A DNA stretch of 64,000 bases from an uncultured Erythrobacter sp. GTDB lineage: Bacteria; Pseudomonadota; Alphaproteobacteria; Sphingomonadales; Sphingomonadaceae. A program made the translations under genes and the position numbers. Below the pieces are notes generated by a model. The model had not been told where the DNA came from, ran no database searches, and was given only the letters and a program-made list of their open reading frames with translations. The DNA lies in the NCBI GenBank assembly GCA_947488155.1, contig CANKYK010000001.1, positions 558,001 to 622,000 of the forward strand, in the 5' to 3' direction. Positions 43,405 through 52,993 of this stretch are shown here, piece after piece (position 1 is the stretch's first letter; each line of letters opens with the position of its first letter).

Positions 43405-44190
43405 TTATTTCTTCACTGGTGGCTGCTCGCGCGTGAACACCAGCTCGCTCTCGCTAGAAGCCGCCGCGTCATAGGCATAACCCTCGGCGTTGAAGTCCTT
43501 GAGGCCCTCCGCCCGGTCGATCCGATTATCCATGATCCAGCGCGCCATTAGCCCGCGCGCGAATTTGACGTGATACATCAGCCTCCGTGCCTCGCCATCC
43601 TTCACATTGAGGAAACTCGCGGTGACCACGGGCGCACCCAGCGCGCTTTGATCAACCGCCTTGAAGTATTCATTCGACGCCAGATTGACGACGGTCTGAT
43701 CGGCGTGATCCGCAAGATCGCTATTCAGTGTCTCAGCGATCCGACTGCCCCAGAAATCATACAGCGATTTGCCGCGATCATTGGCCATCTTCGTGCCCAT
43801 TTCCAGGCGATACGGCTGGATCGCATCCATCGGCCTCAGCAAGCCATAAAGGCCCGACAGAATGCGCAAATTCTCCTGAGCATAGCTAAGCGCCGCCTCA
43901 TCCATGCTGCTCGCCTCCAGCCCCCAATAAACATCGCCGTCAAAGGTCAAACCCGCAGGCTTTGCCGAATTGCTGCGCCCTTCCAGGTCGAACACGCGAA
44001 AGCGCTCTTCATTCAGCTCAGCCAGCTTATCCGAAATATGCATCAGGCGTTTGAGATCGGCAGCGGATTGCTGCTTTGCAACGCGGGCAATCTCGCGCGT
44101 ATCCTCGACCAGGCGCGGCTGCGTAATCTCCAGGCCGGTGTCCAGTGGATCAAAGTTCAGCTTCTTAGCAGGCGAAAGCAAAGTGATCAT
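43405..44190 (-). CDS. yaaA: Peroxide stress protein YaaA (DUF328)
   Basis: This 261-residue protein is recognisable from MITLLSPAKKLNFDP at the start, then YWGLEASSMDEAALSYAQENLRILSGLYGLLRPMDAIQPYRLEMGTK (family core), VNLASNEYFKAVD and FKVKDGEARR-like sequence (here FLNVKDGEARRLMYHVKFARG). In E. coli YaaA limits free iron and DNA damage under peroxide stress and is cytosolic. It converges with the dehydrogenase gene with an 8 bp gap. The 232 bp between it and kynU show no recognisable signal. Confidence 0.95.
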   Translation of the reverse strand: MITLLSPAKKLNFDPLDTGLEITQPRLVEDTREIARVAKQQSAADLKRLMHISDKLAELNEERFRVFDLEGRSNSAKPAGLTFDGDVYWGLEASSMDEAALSYAQENLRILSGLYGLLRPMDAIQPYRLEMGTKMANDRGKSLYDFWGSRIAETLNSDLADHADQTVVNLASNEYFKAVDQSALGAPVVTASFLNVKDGEARRLMYHVKFARGLMARWIMDNRIDRAEGLKDFNAEGYAYDAAASSESELVFTREQPPVKK

Positions 44191-44422
44191 CGGTCGTTAT
44201 GTCCTATCAGCATTGGCGGCGGGAATGCGCGCAGACAAAGGCTGGAATGCGTGTGGGAATGTGGGGACGATGAAACAGCTTTAAACACCTGATGGCAAGC
44301 GATGATGCGCGGCAATCATCGGCAAATTTGCGGCCACACAGATCGATTGCCTCGCTTAGAGGGTTAGCCTTTGACCATGCTGAGCCGGGAGGCCACGCGG
44401 CGCGCGCGCCACAATGCGCCGT

Positions 44423-45658
44423 TCACGTCACCGCTGACATGGCGTGAAATTCTGGTCTGTCCCAGCTGCGCGTCTCGCAAATCTCGCTGAGGCGGCGGAC
44501 CGCCTCGGCGATGTCTGCATAACGCAAGTACAGCGGGGTCAGGCCCAGCCGCAGCACATCCGGCGCACGGAAATCGCCGATCACATCGCGGGTCTTTAGT
44601 GCCTGCGCAATCGCATAGGCATTGGGATGCGAGAAAGAGACATGGCTGCCGCTTTCCTCCCGGTTTTGCGGGCTGACCAGCTCAAAGCCATATTGCGCGC
44701 ACAGCGGCTCCATCTGCTCAATCAGCAGCTCGGCGAGCGCAACCGATTTCGCCCGGACATCGCGCATGTCCGCCTGTGCGATCAGATCGACGCCAGCTTC
44801 CAGCGCGGCCATTCCCAGCACCGGCGGCGTGCCGCACAAGAAGCGCTCAATTCCGCTGGCCGCATCATATTTCTCTTCAAAGGCAAAGGGGCGCGCGTGG
44901 CCAAACCATCCGGCCAGCACAGCATCGGCATGCTGATGGCGCTGCGCGACATAGATGTAAGCGGGCGCGCCCGGCCCGCCATTCAAGAACTTATAGCCGC
45001 AACCGATCGCGAAGTCCGCTCCTGAGCCGTTGAGATCCACTTCAATCGCGCCGGTCGAATGGCTGAGATCCCAAATCACGAGAACACCATGCTTATGCGC
45101 AGCCGCATTGATCGCCGCCATATCGCGCATCGCGCCGGTCTTGTAATGAACTTGTGTGAGCAACAGGACCGCAACGTCGTCACTCAGGCGGCCAAGCACG
45201 TCGTCAGCAGGCACCGCAAGCGAGCGCACTCCGCCACCACTGAGCCGCTCCAGCCCCTGCATCATATAATGATCGGTCGGAAAATTGCCTTCCTCCGTCA
45301 GGATCACCGAGCGCCCCGTTTGCAAGGACAATGCCGCACCCAGAGCCTTGAAGATGTTCACCGACGTGCTGTCCGCGGCGATAACTTCCCCCTGATTTGC
45401 GCCGATCAGTGCGGCAATCTTGTCGCCGATCCGTCGGGGCGCGTTCACCCAATCTGCGCCCAGCCACGAGGTTATCAGGCCATCGCCCCATTGCTCGCTG
45501 ACCGCATCCTGCATAGCCGCAATCGTTGCCTTAGGCAGAGCGCCAAGCGAATTGCCATCGAGGTAAATCAGGCCATCGCGCAACTGGAATTGATCGCGAA
45601 ACCCGCGCAAAGGATCATTCGCATCGAGCGTGGCAACCTGATCTGTCACAGATGTCAT
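44423..45658 (-). CDS. kynU: Kynureninase
   Basis: This 411-residue PLP enzyme of the aminotransferase class V fold cleaves kynurenine to anthranilate and alanine. Visible signatures are IYLDGNSLGALPKATI, VIAADSTSVNIFKAL, VIWDLSHSTGAIEVDLNGSGADFAIGCGYKFLNGGPGAP (the Schiff-base lysine is in GYKFL) and SHVSFSHPNAYAIAQAL. The start overlaps the kynB stop by four bases. It is the last gene of the five-gene aromatic amino acid operon. No anthranilate-degrading genes are in the window. Confidence 0.96.
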   Translation of the reverse strand: MTSVTDQVATLDANDPLRGFRDQFQLRDGLIYLDGNSLGALPKATIAAMQDAVSEQWGDGLITSWLGADWVNAPRRIGDKIAALIGANQGEVIAADSTSVNIFKALGAALSLQTGRSVILTEEGNFPTDHYMMQGLERLSGGGVRSLAVPADDVLGRLSDDVAVLLLTQVHYKTGAMRDMAAINAAAHKHGVLVIWDLSHSTGAIEVDLNGSGADFAIGCGYKFLNGGPGAPAYIYVAQRHQHADAVLAGWFGHARPFAFEEKYDAASGIERFLCGTPPVLGMAALEAGVDLIAQADMRDVRAKSVALAELLIEQMEPLCAQYGFELVSPQNREESGSHVSFSHPNAYAIAQALKTRDVIGDFRAPDVLRLGLTPLYLRYADIAEAVRRLSEICETRSWDRPEFHAMSAVT

Positions 45659-46293
45659 GCCGCCAGCTCCCTTAGTATCGCGCGCACCGGGCTGGCATCG
45701 GCCCCGGTAATCGCCAGCGGAAGTGCGATTAGTTCATATTGGCCGGGCGGCACATCGTCGAGCACCAGCCCTTCCAGAATCCGCATATCACCTGCGAGCA
45801 CTTCGTGATGGGCGTCCATCGTCTTCGAGGTTTCCGGGTCGAGCGAGGGCGCATCTGTTCCGATCAAGCGCACGCCGCCTTCCCGCAAACGCGCAATCAC
45901 CCGGGCATCAATCGCAGTAAAATCAGATTCCCAGACGTCATGCGGAAAGCGTTCATAAGTGCGCATAATCACGCGTGTCGCGCCCGAGATTGTGCGCCAA
46001 TCAAGATCACTCTCCTGAACACTGCCACTGGCATGGCGTACGTCGACGACAAGGCATGGACCAAGATAGGGTTCAAGATCGCATTCATCGCTCGCAATAC
46101 CCGCCGGATCATAGTGAAGCGGCGCATCGCCATGTGTGCCAGTGTGCAAAGGCAACGACAGTTCCCCGATGTTCACTGGGCAATCCGGCCCGATTGAGAC
46201 ATTGCGCTTGATCACCACCGGTGGCTCGCCCGGCCACAAAGGAATACCTGCATGAATACGTTGAGAGATGTCCCAGATCCGGCGCACACTCAT
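45655..46293 (-). CDS. kynB: Arylformamidase (kynurenine formamidase)
   Basis: With the ATG at 46293, which overlaps the kynA stop as ATGA, this is 212 residues; an ATG at 46305 is possible but lies inside kynA. It is a bacterial-type metal-dependent cyclase-like formamidase with WDISQRIHAGIPLWPGEP, HTGTHGDAPLHY (zinc ligands) and GTDAPSLDPETSKTMDAHHEVL. It hydrolyses N-formylkynurenine to kynurenine and formate. It is coupled to kynA and kynU by short overlaps. Confidence 0.95.
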   Translation of the reverse strand: MSVRRIWDISQRIHAGIPLWPGEPPVVIKRNVSIGPDCPVNIGELSLPLHTGTHGDAPLHYDPAGIASDECDLEPYLGPCLVVDVRHASGSVQESDLDWRTISGATRVIMRTYERFPHDVWESDFTAIDARVIARLREGGVRLIGTDAPSLDPETSKTMDAHHEVLAGDMRILEGLVLDDVPPGQYELIALPLAITGADASPVRAILRELAA

Positions 46294-47237
46294 GAAACGG
46301 GACACTGCGAATAATCACCACCCTCTTTCGGGGCATTCATGCGTGTGCGCATCGACCACAGCTCTGGGAAGAAATTGAGATCGAGCGCTTTGACGAGGTA
46401 ATTGACGCCGGACGATCCGCCCGTCCCATGCTTGTGCCCAATCACGCGAGAGACGGTTTTCATGTGCTTGAACCGCCATTCCTGGAAGTAATATTCAAGC
46501 GCTGTGACCTTCTCGCCGAACGTATACAGCTCCCAATGCTGATCCGGGTTGCTGTAGATTTTCAGCCATGCGTCTTCAACGGCATCGCTCGGTTCATAAG
46601 GCTCGCTCCAGTCACGCTCTAACCTGCCCTCAGGAATATCAAGCCCGCTGCGTGCCAGCGCTGCCAGCACTTCATCATAGAGCGAGGGTTCCTCCAGAAC
46701 CTGCATGAGCCTCTCAGTCGCCTCGCCATTGTCGTAGTGGACCAAAATCAGGTCCGGACGTTTGAGGCCCAGCAGAAATTCCAGCTCGCGATATTGGTGC
46801 GATTGGAAGCCTGATGCCTTGCGCAGGAACCCGCGAAAGGTCAGGAAATCATGTGGAGTTAGGGTCGCCAACACCTCCCAGCTATGGATCATGTGGCGCA
46901 TGATGGTCGCGGTCCGGTCGAGCGTCTTGCCCGCCCTGCCCAGCTCGTCTGCGCGCAGGGCAGAGATCGCCTCGCGCACCTCATGCAGCATCAACTTGAT
47001 CCACAGCTCCATGGTCTGATGCATGATAATAAACAGCATCTCATCCGGCTTGTCTGACACCGGGATCTGGCTGCTGAGCAATTGATCGGTCTGCAAATGA
47101 CGACTGTATGTGAGGCCCTTATCCCACTGGATCGTCTCGCCTTGGATCGCCGCTTCAAAGGTCTCCACGCCGCCCTCAACCCGGCGCGTAATCGGCGAAC
47201 CATCGGGCAAGTCGCTGCCAGGTTTCTTGTCGCTCAT
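46290..47237 (-). CDS. kynA: Tryptophan 2,3-dioxygenase
   Basis: This 315-residue heme dioxygenase opens the indole ring of tryptophan to give N-formylkynurenine. Signatures are LTYSRHLQTDQLLSSQ, FIIMHQTMELWIKLMLHE, FLTFRGFLRKASGFQSHQYRELEFLLG and the C-terminal HKHGTGGSSGVNYLVKAL. The start overlaps the phhA stop by four bases. A second, structurally distinct enzyme for the same reaction (IDO type) is encoded at 55267-56463. Confidence 0.97.
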   Translation of the reverse strand: MSDKKPGSDLPDGSPITRRVEGGVETFEAAIQGETIQWDKGLTYSRHLQTDQLLSSQIPVSDKPDEMLFIIMHQTMELWIKLMLHEVREAISALRADELGRAGKTLDRTATIMRHMIHSWEVLATLTPHDFLTFRGFLRKASGFQSHQYRELEFLLGLKRPDLILVHYDNGEATERLMQVLEEPSLYDEVLAALARSGLDIPEGRLERDWSEPYEPSDAVEDAWLKIYSNPDQHWELYTFGEKVTALEYYFQEWRFKHMKTVSRVIGHKHGTGGSSGVNYLVKALDLNFFPELWSMRTRMNAPKEGGDYSQCPVS

Positions 47238-48076
47238 GCCCCGCTCACCTCAAACTCAACATCACTCGGATCGCACTCGCCCGGCGTTAGGATTTTCAAG
47301 TCCTTCAACTCGTCATAGACGGCGCCAAGGCTGGTCGTTTCCATTTCTTCCAGCAAAGCTGCAAAGCTCTCAATCACGAAATAGGTCGGCTGAAACGTAT
47401 CAAACGGATAATCCGTGCGCATCATACGCGGCAGATTGAACTGCAGTCTGCGCGCGATGTCACCGCTCACCGCATGAACCGTCTCAGCATAACTGGACAG
47501 CAGACCCGCGCCGTAAGCCTTCACTCCGGCGCCCTCATGGATCAGGCCAAACTCGACAGTATGCAGATACAGCCGACCAAGCAGATCAGACACGCCCTTG
47601 TTTTTCGCGCGCAGCCCAGCGCGGCCATAGGCGGCCATGAAATCGCCAAAGGTGCGATCGACGAACATTGGCAGATGGCCAAAGACGTCGTGAAACATAT
47701 CCGGCTCGTCATTGTAATCGAGCGATGAATGCTGGCGCAGGAAGTTTGAAACGGGAAAGCGGCGCTGCGACAAATGTTTGAAAAACACATCGGTGGGGAT
47801 GACCCCAGGAACAGCAATCGCCTGCCAGCCGGTGGCCGCAAGGAAACGCGGGTTGAACTCGGCGTAGTCAGGGATGACATTTTCCGCGAGCTGCAAGGTG
47901 GCAAGGCCGTCTAGGAAAGCCTCGGACGCCAGCCCTCGCAATCCGGCCGATTGCCGGGTGACGAGATCGCGCCAGCGCGCGTGATCTTGATCAGAAAACT
48001 GCGCCCAATCCTGCGCAATCGTCCAATCCTCGGTCGCGCCTTCTGGCGGTGTGTCATTGATAAGAAGCTGTTCCAT
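47234..48076 (-). CDS. phhA: Phenylalanine 4-monooxygenase
   Basis: This 280-residue non-heme iron, pterin-dependent hydroxylase is of bacterial length. The iron ligands are visible in DEPDMFHDVFGHLPMF (the two histidines) and the glutamate in TVEFGLIHEG. VPGVIPTDVFFKHLSQRRFP and YPFDTFQPTYFVIESF are family signatures. It converts phenylalanine to tyrosine. It lies 4 bp after the aminotransferase gene and overlaps kynA, so phenylalanine and tryptophan catabolism are co-expressed. No pterin dehydratase gene (phhB) is adjacent. Confidence 0.96.
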   Translation of the reverse strand: MEQLLINDTPPEGATEDWTIAQDWAQFSDQDHARWRDLVTRQSAGLRGLASEAFLDGLATLQLAENVIPDYAEFNPRFLAATGWQAIAVPGVIPTDVFFKHLSQRRFPVSNFLRQHSSLDYNDEPDMFHDVFGHLPMFVDRTFGDFMAAYGRAGLRAKNKGVSDLLGRLYLHTVEFGLIHEGAGVKAYGAGLLSSYAETVHAVSGDIARRLQFNLPRMMRTDYPFDTFQPTYFVIESFAALLEEMETTSLGAVYDELKDLKILTPGECDPSDVEFEVSGA

Positions 48077-48080
48077 GCGT

Positions 48081-49244
48081 TCAGATCAGCCCTTCTAGAG
48101 CAGACACAAATCGCGGCGCAGTGACCGAAGACAATCCAGCGAGATTGATCCGCCCAGTGGGCGGCATATAGATGGCATGATCCTCAGCCAGGCGATCAGT
48201 TACCGCGGCGTCGATCGGAAGCAGTGAAAAAATACCTTTGGTTTGCCAAATGGTGGCAAGTGCCGGATTGGAGCCGCTCAATTCGCGAATCTGAGCGCGC
48301 AGCTGAGTCATACGGGCGCGCATTTCACCTAGTTCATCGCGCCAAGCCTGAGCAAGCGCACTATCTGCCAGAATTGTTCCGATGACCTGCGCTCCATGCG
48401 CAGCGGGCGCGGAGTAATTTACCCGCGCGAGACTCTCTGCATTGGCCTGAACACCGGCGGCAATATCTGCCGAAGGGCATTTGGCAAACAACACGCCGAT
48501 ACGGTCACGATATAATCCGAACGCCTTTGATCCAGACATCGTCAGGAAACACTCAGGCGTATCCACCAGCAATCCCCTGAGCCTGGCAAGGTCAGCATCC
48601 AGCTCGTTGCCGAGCCCATAATACGCCGCATCAATCAGCGGGATGACACCCTTTCTGCTTGCGGTCTGAATGATCTCATCCAGAGCATTATCGCTCAAGT
48701 CGAGCCCGGTTGGATTGTGGCATGGGCCGTGGAGGATCAAGACATCGCCCGGCTGCGCGGCATCAATCGCGGCAAGCGTATTTGCCGCACTCGCAGCACC
48801 ATTTTCTAAATAGTCATAAGTGCGGACAGGAATGCCGAGACGGTTGCAGATGCCTTGATGGTTGGGCCAGCTTGGAACGCCCAAATGGACCGTTAACGAA
48901 GGATTTGCAGCCTGCGCCAATTCCAATGCGAGCCGCACGCCGCCGGTCCCGCCCACCGATTGCACCTGTGCAATATCTGATGGCAATACCTCCTGAAACA
49001 ACAGCTTACTCATCCCGGCAAGAAAGCCGGGCTCACCCGCAAGCGGCAAATAGGCTTTGCTATCATTAGTCTTGGCCAGCCTCTCTTCCGCCTCACGTAC
49101 GCAGGCCATAACCGGCGATTTTCCGCTTTCATCTCGGTAAACGCCCACCCCCAGATCGAGCTTATCAGCGCGTTGATCAGCCCGAAATGCGTTGGCCGTC
49201 CGGTACAAAACGTCAAGCTCAGGTGCCTGGAGTTTTTCGAGCAT
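48081..49244 (-). CDS. Aromatic amino acid aminotransferase (class I, TyrB/AspC-like)
   Basis: This 387-residue PLP aminotransferase is of the aspartate/aromatic type: LDLGVGVYRDESGKSPVM, SVGGTGGVRLALELAQ, HGPCHNPTGLDL and the Schiff-base lysine in TMSGSKAFGLYRDRIGVL. As first gene of the operon with phhA, kynA, kynB and kynU, its likely job is transamination of tyrosine, phenylalanine or possibly kynurenine. Aspartate transamination cannot be excluded. It is cytoplasmic. Confidence 0.88.
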   Translation of the reverse strand: MLEKLQAPELDVLYRTANAFRADQRADKLDLGVGVYRDESGKSPVMACVREAEERLAKTNDSKAYLPLAGEPGFLAGMSKLLFQEVLPSDIAQVQSVGGTGGVRLALELAQAANPSLTVHLGVPSWPNHQGICNRLGIPVRTYDYLENGAASAANTLAAIDAAQPGDVLILHGPCHNPTGLDLSDNALDEIIQTASRKGVIPLIDAAYYGLGNELDADLARLRGLLVDTPECFLTMSGSKAFGLYRDRIGVLFAKCPSADIAAGVQANAESLARVNYSAPAAHGAQVIGTILADSALAQAWRDELGEMRARMTQLRAQIRELSGSNPALATIWQTKGIFSLLPIDAAVTDRLAEDHAIYMPPTGRINLAGLSSVTAPRFVSALEGLI

Positions 49245-49552
49245 GAAAATGAAGCCTTATTGTTGAATGGGTCATGACAAGCGAGGCATGCACATCTAAG
49301 CAACCCCACCAATCGGTGTTAAGCTGATCAATTGCGACAATTTTCCGTGACAGACAAACATTTTGCCATGAAGCCGCGATCCGCTGATCGTCCGTCTCTA
49401 AGACTGGGAATGATGGCAGTCTACACAGCACCAAACAAGCCTCGTCCCGCCCAATACAATCGGTCAAACCCAATAATCGAGAATGTCTATGGATTACACA
49501 AATCGTGTGATAGCAAGTTATTGAGGCCAATAGTTTGAGAGGGAACTAGCAT
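49245..49552. other. Divergent promoter region, no gene seen
   Basis: This 308 bp gap separates the leftward aromatic operon from the rightward response regulator and must contain both promoters. A 68-codon frame at 49332-49538 has no recognisable protein or clear ribosome site. The region is relatively A+T-rich near 49330-49380. I see no known operator or hairpin. Confidence 0.5.
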
Positions 49553-50260
49553 ATGCGCGTGGCTCTAGCAGATGATGAAAAGGAACTGCTCGAACAGGTT
49601 TCGGCCATTGTAGTGGGTGCGGGGCACGAAGTGGAAACATTTCTCGATGGCTCCGCCCTGCAACGGGCGCTGCAACGCGAAACCTACGACATAGTGCTGC
49701 TGGATTGGAACATGCCAGGCTTGACCGGACCAGAGGTCGTCAGCTGGGCAGCAGAGAACATGGACACGCCGCCGCCATTCATCGTAATGACCAGCCGCGC
49801 GGCGAAAGAAGACGTGGTTCACGGTCTGGAAGCTGGCGCAGTGGACTACATCATCAAGCCGGAATCCGACGAAGTGATCAAAGCGCGGATGGAAGCCGCC
49901 GCTCGACGCAACGAGACCGCCAAGCCAGACACACAAGCCAGCTACGGCAAATATTCGCTCGACCGCAAAGCGAAAGCGATAACCGTTGATGGCGAGGACG
50001 TGCAGGTTACCTCTCGCGAGTTTGATTTGATTGATCTGTTCTTCCGGAACTTTGACCGCCCTCTCTCACGCGGCTATCTGCTGTCAAAGGTTTGGGGCGG
50101 CAATGCCGACCTCGAAACACGCACGGTGGATGTTCACATCTCACGGCTTCGCGCCAAGCTGAAACTGGAGCCAGCCAATGGCTTTGTGATCAGCACCGTT
50201 TTTGGATTTGGGTACCGGATGGATGCGTATAATGATGATGAGTCCTCCGATGAAGAGTGA
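49553..50260 (+). CDS. OmpR-family response regulator
   Basis: This 235-residue protein has a receiver domain (residues 1-120). The acidic pair is in LADDEKE, the phospho-acceptor aspartate in VLLDWNMPG at about residue 51 and the lysine in DYIIKPES. A winged-helix DNA-binding domain is at about 130-225 (VTSREFDLIDLFFRN, RTVDVHISRLRAKL, STVFGFGYRM). The start has GAGAGGGAACTAG upstream. It is followed by a small lipoprotein and, convergently, a CHASE2 histidine kinase, its probable partner. Confidence 0.92.
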   Translation: MRVALADDEKELLEQVSAIVVGAGHEVETFLDGSALQRALQRETYDIVLLDWNMPGLTGPEVVSWAAENMDTPPPFIVMTSRAAKEDVVHGLEAGAVDYIIKPESDEVIKARMEAAARRNETAKPDTQASYGKYSLDRKAKAITVDGEDVQVTSREFDLIDLFFRNFDRPLSRGYLLSKVWGGNADLETRTVDVHISRLRAKLKLEPANGFVISTVFGFGYRMDAYNDDESSDEE

Positions 50261-50263
50261 GAT

Positions 50264-50785
50264 ATGATCCGCAATCAACGGTTCCTCAGCAGCACAGTTT
50301 TGGCCGCATCTTGTGGCCTCGCCGCCGCTTGCGCGGTAACAGAAGCGCCGCAGATCAGCTCTAGCATTGGCGCTGCTCCGCGGTCGCAATCTGTGCATCT
50401 GCTCGAACCGGACAAGGATCAGGCACAGCTCCTCGCGCTGCATTCAGCCCTAAAAGAAAGCTTGGCTGGTAAAGGCATCCTCTTGGCAGAGGACGCCGAT
50501 GTCGTGGCTGAATTGGGCATATCTCAGCGCCCAGCCACCCTGGGTGTATTTGCCGGTGAAGCCGGAGCAAATACAGAACCCCCCCGCCCTGTTGCCGAGC
50601 CTCGCAAAGCAAGATTGCTCGACCTTTGCGAGGCCATGACGGTGGAGGCGAACCTGGCCCTGTTTGACCGGGCGAGTGGTGAATTGGTCCAGCAGAGCAA
50701 GGCGCAGGGCACCATTTGCGAAGGCAAAGAGCCGCCAATGGATGAGTTTGCCGAAGTTCTGGTGAGCAAGCTTACCAGCGATTAG
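50264..50785 (+). CDS. Small predicted lipoprotein of unknown function
   Basis: This 173-residue protein has a leader ending GLAAAC, a lipobox-like cysteine at about residue 23. The mature part has LLALHSALKESLAGKGILLAEDADVVAELGISQRPA, which suggests a small alpha/beta fold, and C-terminal cysteines (LCEAM, TICEGKEPP). I do not recognise a family. It follows the response regulator by 3 bp and so belongs to its operon. Its 3' end overlaps the convergent CHASE2 kinase gene by four bases. A sensory or periplasmic accessory role is possible. Confidence 0.75.
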   Translation: MIRNQRFLSSTVLAASCGLAAACAVTEAPQISSSIGAAPRSQSVHLLEPDKDQAQLLALHSALKESLAGKGILLAEDADVVAELGISQRPATLGVFAGEAGANTEPPRPVAEPRKARLLDLCEAMTVEANLALFDRASGELVQQSKAQGTICEGKEPPMDEFAEVLVSKLTSD

Positions 50786-52962
50786 TCGCTGACCATCTGC
50801 TCGCAATTCAAAGTGATTTCGAACGAAGTTCCGCCATCCGATTTGGTGCGCACTCTGATCTCCGCTCCGTGCTCGTCGACGACCTTCTTCACGTAAGCGA
50901 GACCTAAACCAGCGCTGGGCCCTGCCCCCTTTGTGCGCGCGCCAAAACGAGCAAAGGGATTGCTTACGCGTTCGGGCGGCAGACCAGGGCCTTCGTCGGC
51001 GACCTCAATCACCGGGCTGCCGTTCTCATCGCTCTTCAAAGCCACTTTGACAGTTTCGCCCTTGGACGAAAATTTGAGCGCATTGCCGATCAGATTGTCA
51101 ATCGCACGCGACAGCGAATAGGCCTCCACCATGCAGAACACCGGGTCCATCGGCAGGCTGGTTTCCAGCTTGATATTCTTACGTTTGGCCAGTGGATAGG
51201 CGCGGTCTGACGCCTCGTGCAACAGAGCACCAATATCGGTCTCGACCGGCTCAATACCTTCATATTCCAACCGGGCTATCTGCACAAAATCATCGGTCAG
51301 CTTCAGCGTGCGGCGCGCTTGGCTCTCAATTCGCTCCATGCGTTCGTCCTCAGGCAGGTGCTTGCCCGCCGCCCCCACCAGACCCACAATCGCGGCCTGT
51401 GGAGATCGCATATCGTGCGAAAGAAACTCCAGCATCTCGCGGCGTTGCTGTTCGCTCTCGCGGATCTTGGTGATGTCGCGCATGGTGATAATTTTGGTCT
51501 GCTCGTCGATCTCAACCTCTGATGATGCGACCAGAAACTCCCGCCCATCCGCGGTAGTGATCTCTTCCATCTTGGTGTCGAACTGTGCGCGGTTTTCTGC
51601 CAGCAGTTGGAACAAGGTCAGGCCAGACCAGTCTGTCTCCTCACCAAAGATAGCCACCGCCTGCTCATTCATCAGAACCGCGCGGTCCTCTGCATCGAAC
51701 ACCATCATGGGGTCGGGCGAGGCCGACAGCGTCTTGCGCAGGAAGACCAGCCGCTCTCGGGTCGCCCCGATCAAATTGCGCATCAGGGATACCTGGCGCG
51801 CAACCGTGTCAAAGCCGGAGCTGCCATCGGCCACTTCTTTGCCTGCACGCGGCATAAGCGCCTGCGCCTCAACCTCCAGAAACCGGCTGACCGCGCTGAG
51901 CCGCCGCCAACCCCACAGCGGATAGGCAACGACCACGCCCAGGATCGCGGGGAATACGGGCATCCATTGCCCAGACACGACCAACGCGGTGGACAACGCC
52001 ACCAGCGCAGCGATCAGCGCCAGCGACAGCCGCAATCCCCAAACCGGGGGCAATTGCCAGAAGGTAAGAAACAGCAACGCAATCGCCACGATCAGAGCGC
52101 CGCCAACGATCCAATCGTCCAGCTCAGTAATCAGTTCGTTTTGCAGAATGGCGCTCAAAAGATTGGCCTGCATTTCAACACCGCTCATGATCCGCCCAGC
52201 ATGATCTGCCACGGTATAGCGGTCTCCCAATCCTTGCGCGGTTGAGCCTATCAGCACGATCTTATCAGCCAGAAACTCGCGGGAGGCCTGGCCAGACACT
52301 ACGTCGCCAGCAGAATAGCTCACGAACGAGCCATAAGGATGCATGGGTACAATCGGCTCGGCAGTGTCCCGCGGCAATTCTAAGGCTTCCGCATCGGCGC
52401 TCAGGGCTGCGACCTTGGCCAGATGGTCATATTGCTGGCCGCCAGCTTCAAATTCTAGCGCGAAACGGCGCACCACGCCGTCACTGTCCGCACCAACGGA
52501 AACATGCCCAATATCCTGCGCGGCGTTGGCCAACTCAGGGATTGGAAATACCGGGGCCGGATCGGTCGATGCGCCCAATGAGCGGGCGAATGCATGGGCC
52601 AAGATCACATTGTCGGCCTCCGCGACAGCGCGGCTCAATTGCGCGTCGCTCTCTGCCTGGGTCGGGTCCACAAACAGAATATCGACCACGGTCAGCTTTG
52701 GACCATAGGTCGCCAATTGATCGATCAGTTCTGCATGGCGCGCCCGGTCCCACGGCCAATTGCCGATTTCCGACAAAGCACGGTCGTCAATTTCGACAAT
52801 GACGATCTCGTCCGATGGCTCTGCCAGTCGGTATTGCGAGGCAAAATCGAGCAGGCTGTAGTCGATCCGGTGCGTCCATTCCTGCTGCCAGGCGGTCAGC
52901 ACCAAGGCGATGGTCGCGCCAAACAGCAACAGCCATTCGCCGAACAGACGAAAATTCTTCAT
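50782..52962 (-). CDS. CHASE2-domain sensor histidine kinase
   Basis: This 726-residue protein has, in order, an N-terminal membrane segment and a CHASE2 extracytoplasmic domain (about 25-280; IVIVEIDDRALSEIGNWPWDRARHAELIDQL, FVDPTQAESDAQL). Three clustered membrane segments follow at about 285-355, then a PAS-like domain (SASPDPMMVFDAEDRAVLMNEQAVAIFG). HisKA has the phospho-histidine in FLSHDMRSPQAA near residue 516. HATPase_c has NLIGNALKFSSKG, EVADEGPGL and AGLGLAYVKKV. It senses an unknown periplasmic signal and probably phosphorylates the regulator at 49553. The LysM-FecR gene lies 31 bp upstream on the same strand, likely in one operon. Confidence 0.93.
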   Translation of the reverse strand: MKNFRLFGEWLLLFGATIALVLTAWQQEWTHRIDYSLLDFASQYRLAEPSDEIVIVEIDDRALSEIGNWPWDRARHAELIDQLATYGPKLTVVDILFVDPTQAESDAQLSRAVAEADNVILAHAFARSLGASTDPAPVFPIPELANAAQDIGHVSVGADSDGVVRRFALEFEAGGQQYDHLAKVAALSADAEALELPRDTAEPIVPMHPYGSFVSYSAGDVVSGQASREFLADKIVLIGSTAQGLGDRYTVADHAGRIMSGVEMQANLLSAILQNELITELDDWIVGGALIVAIALLFLTFWQLPPVWGLRLSLALIAALVALSTALVVSGQWMPVFPAILGVVVAYPLWGWRRLSAVSRFLEVEAQALMPRAGKEVADGSSGFDTVARQVSLMRNLIGATRERLVFLRKTLSASPDPMMVFDAEDRAVLMNEQAVAIFGEETDWSGLTLFQLLAENRAQFDTKMEEITTADGREFLVASSEVEIDEQTKIITMRDITKIRESEQQRREMLEFLSHDMRSPQAAIVGLVGAAGKHLPEDERMERIESQARRTLKLTDDFVQIARLEYEGIEPVETDIGALLHEASDRAYPLAKRKNIKLETSLPMDPVFCMVEAYSLSRAIDNLIGNALKFSSKGETVKVALKSDENGSPVIEVADEGPGLPPERVSNPFARFGARTKGAGPSAGLGLAYVKKVVDEHGAEIRVRTKSDGGTSFEITLNCEQMVSD

Positions 52963-52993
52963 GCGCGCGCTCGCCTGTACTGCAAGAACCGGC

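Noticed and set aside
49332-49538. 68-codon frame in the divergent promoter region
   Set aside because: It has no recognisable protein and no clear ribosome site, and it overlaps the region needed for two promoters.
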